From Candidatus Saccharimonadota bacterium (GTDB taxonomy: Bacteria; Patescibacteriota; Saccharimonadia; Saccharimonadales; Saccharimonadaceae): DNA of 51,788 nucleotides. The position numbers and the translations under genes are program-made. The notes beneath the pieces are model-generated. The model worked only from the letters and a program-made list of their open reading frames with translations. It was not told the origin of the DNA and searched no databases. How positions within the stretch are numbered: position 1 is the stretch's first letter; each line of letters opens with the position of its first letter. Below are positions 51,590 through 51,788 of this stretch, in pieces. Location of the stretch: assembly GCA_017406775.1 (NCBI GenBank), contig JAFQXV010000006.1, positions 1-51,788 of the forward strand, in the 5' to 3' direction.

Positions 51590-51788
51590 ACAAAACAAAC
51601 TACGAACCCGTAACCATACACCTAGCCATCCTACCGTTATACTTAAGGCTGCCATTGGTACCAGGGTTAACATTACTACCGCCGAAGAGCATATAGTAGG
51701 CGTAGTTACTACCGTAGGCCGTAGAAGACCAATAGTAGCCGTACGAACTACAATTGTAAATAGACGTACCATTAACGTAGCCAGAGTA
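51590..51788 (-). repeat. DGR variable repeat (VR)
   Basis: 199 visible bp of the target's C-terminal coding region and just beyond the stop, matching the TR except at 20 template adenines. Identity is unbroken at the 3' end (51590-51645), where homing initiates; beyond 51590 the downstream sequences resemble each other imperfectly (GTGGGG present in both). Confidence 0.95.
51600..51788 (-). CDS. DGR target protein, C-terminal part (runs off right edge)
   Basis: 62 visible residues ending at TAG 51600-51602. YWSSTA, then NVNPGT and KYNGRMARCMV, is the end of a FISUMP/DUF1566-type domain with formylglycine-enzyme/C-type-lectin fold, the fold used by known DGR targets. Against the TR translation 14 residues differ, 13 at Asn and one at Ser, mostly to Tyr, Gly, Leu and Ser. 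Probably a surface-displayed binding protein with a diversified ligand site; the N terminus, signal peptide and anchor are outside the window. Confidence 0.9.
   Translation of the reverse strand, partial: YSGYVNGTSIYNCSSYGYYWSSTAYGSNYAYYMLFGGSNVNPGTNGSLKYNGRMARCMVTGS

Noticed and set aside
1-51788. Window as a closed circle, with the left-edge and right-edge partial genes being one gene
   Set aside because: Joining position 1 to 51788 puts the left frame out of phase with the YWSSTA frame of the right fragment, and most of the FISUMP-type domain would be missing.
1-51788. TGA recoded as Gly or Trp, as in some other CPR groups
   Set aside because: Many genes end naturally at TGA with overlapping ATGA junctions, and Trp positions use TGG.

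Overview
The window looks like a piece of a small, AT-rich, tightly packed Candidate Phyla Radiation chromosome, most likely Saccharibacteria (TM7). This is inferred from gene content: a VTC/DUF4956/beta-helix trio, several sortases, a 7TM sensor-like protein, extended SecE and L1, leaderless starts, and a diversity-generating retroelement (DGR) with FISUMP/lectin-like targets. TGA behaves as a stop throughout, so the standard bacterial code applies.

Layout. 1-764: N-terminal half of a secreted protein running off the left edge. 825-2968: PLP enzyme and KilA-N protein, divergent. 3027-8708: secE-nusG-rplK-rplA-rplJ-rplL on the minus strand, with an L10 leader, broken up by two GC-rich small genes, a membrane protein and long hairpins. 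8763-11489: glucan phosphorylase and an acyltransferase-like protein. 11774-16536: two-component system and a fused ABC/FtsX exporter, divergent from the VTC cluster (16632-19601) with a likely response-regulator box between them. 19635-26359: envelope functions (7TM protein, CAP, beta-lactamase fold, CapA, GH97, sortase). 26395-30181: metallopeptidase, P-loop kinase, tRNA-Trp, and a GT4/GH57 glucan pair. 30219-39835: L33, a GC-rich small gene, UvrD/RecB-like helicase-nuclease, gpsA, rmuC, tRNA-Thr, rubrerythrin, SDR, CDF exporter, Y-family polymerase with a small partner. 40024-43887: tRNA-Thr, tRNA-Tyr, TPR protein, DNA polymerase III delta-prime-like protein, pseudouridine synthase, trpS, tRNA-Ala followed by a decayed islet. 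44423-48181: sortase, thyA-folA-glyA (the dTMP/folate cycle). 48176-48813: Phd/PIN toxin-antitoxin. 48997-51788: the DGR.

The DGR is the main system. It has an Avd-like protein, a reverse transcriptase with YVDD and IGNLTSQ motifs, a template repeat (TR) and a variable repeat (VR). All 20 TR/VR differences fall at adenines of the TR strand. The TR is on the opposite strand to the RT, between its own promoter and terminator. A second unusual pattern is that four tRNA genes (Gln, Trp, Tyr, Ala) carry downstream copies of their own 3' end in which the T-arm is replaced by another hairpin, several resembling tRNA minihelices. A third is a set of long intergenic hairpins, two of which share an identical GC-rich 23-nt core inside unrelated AT-rich arms.
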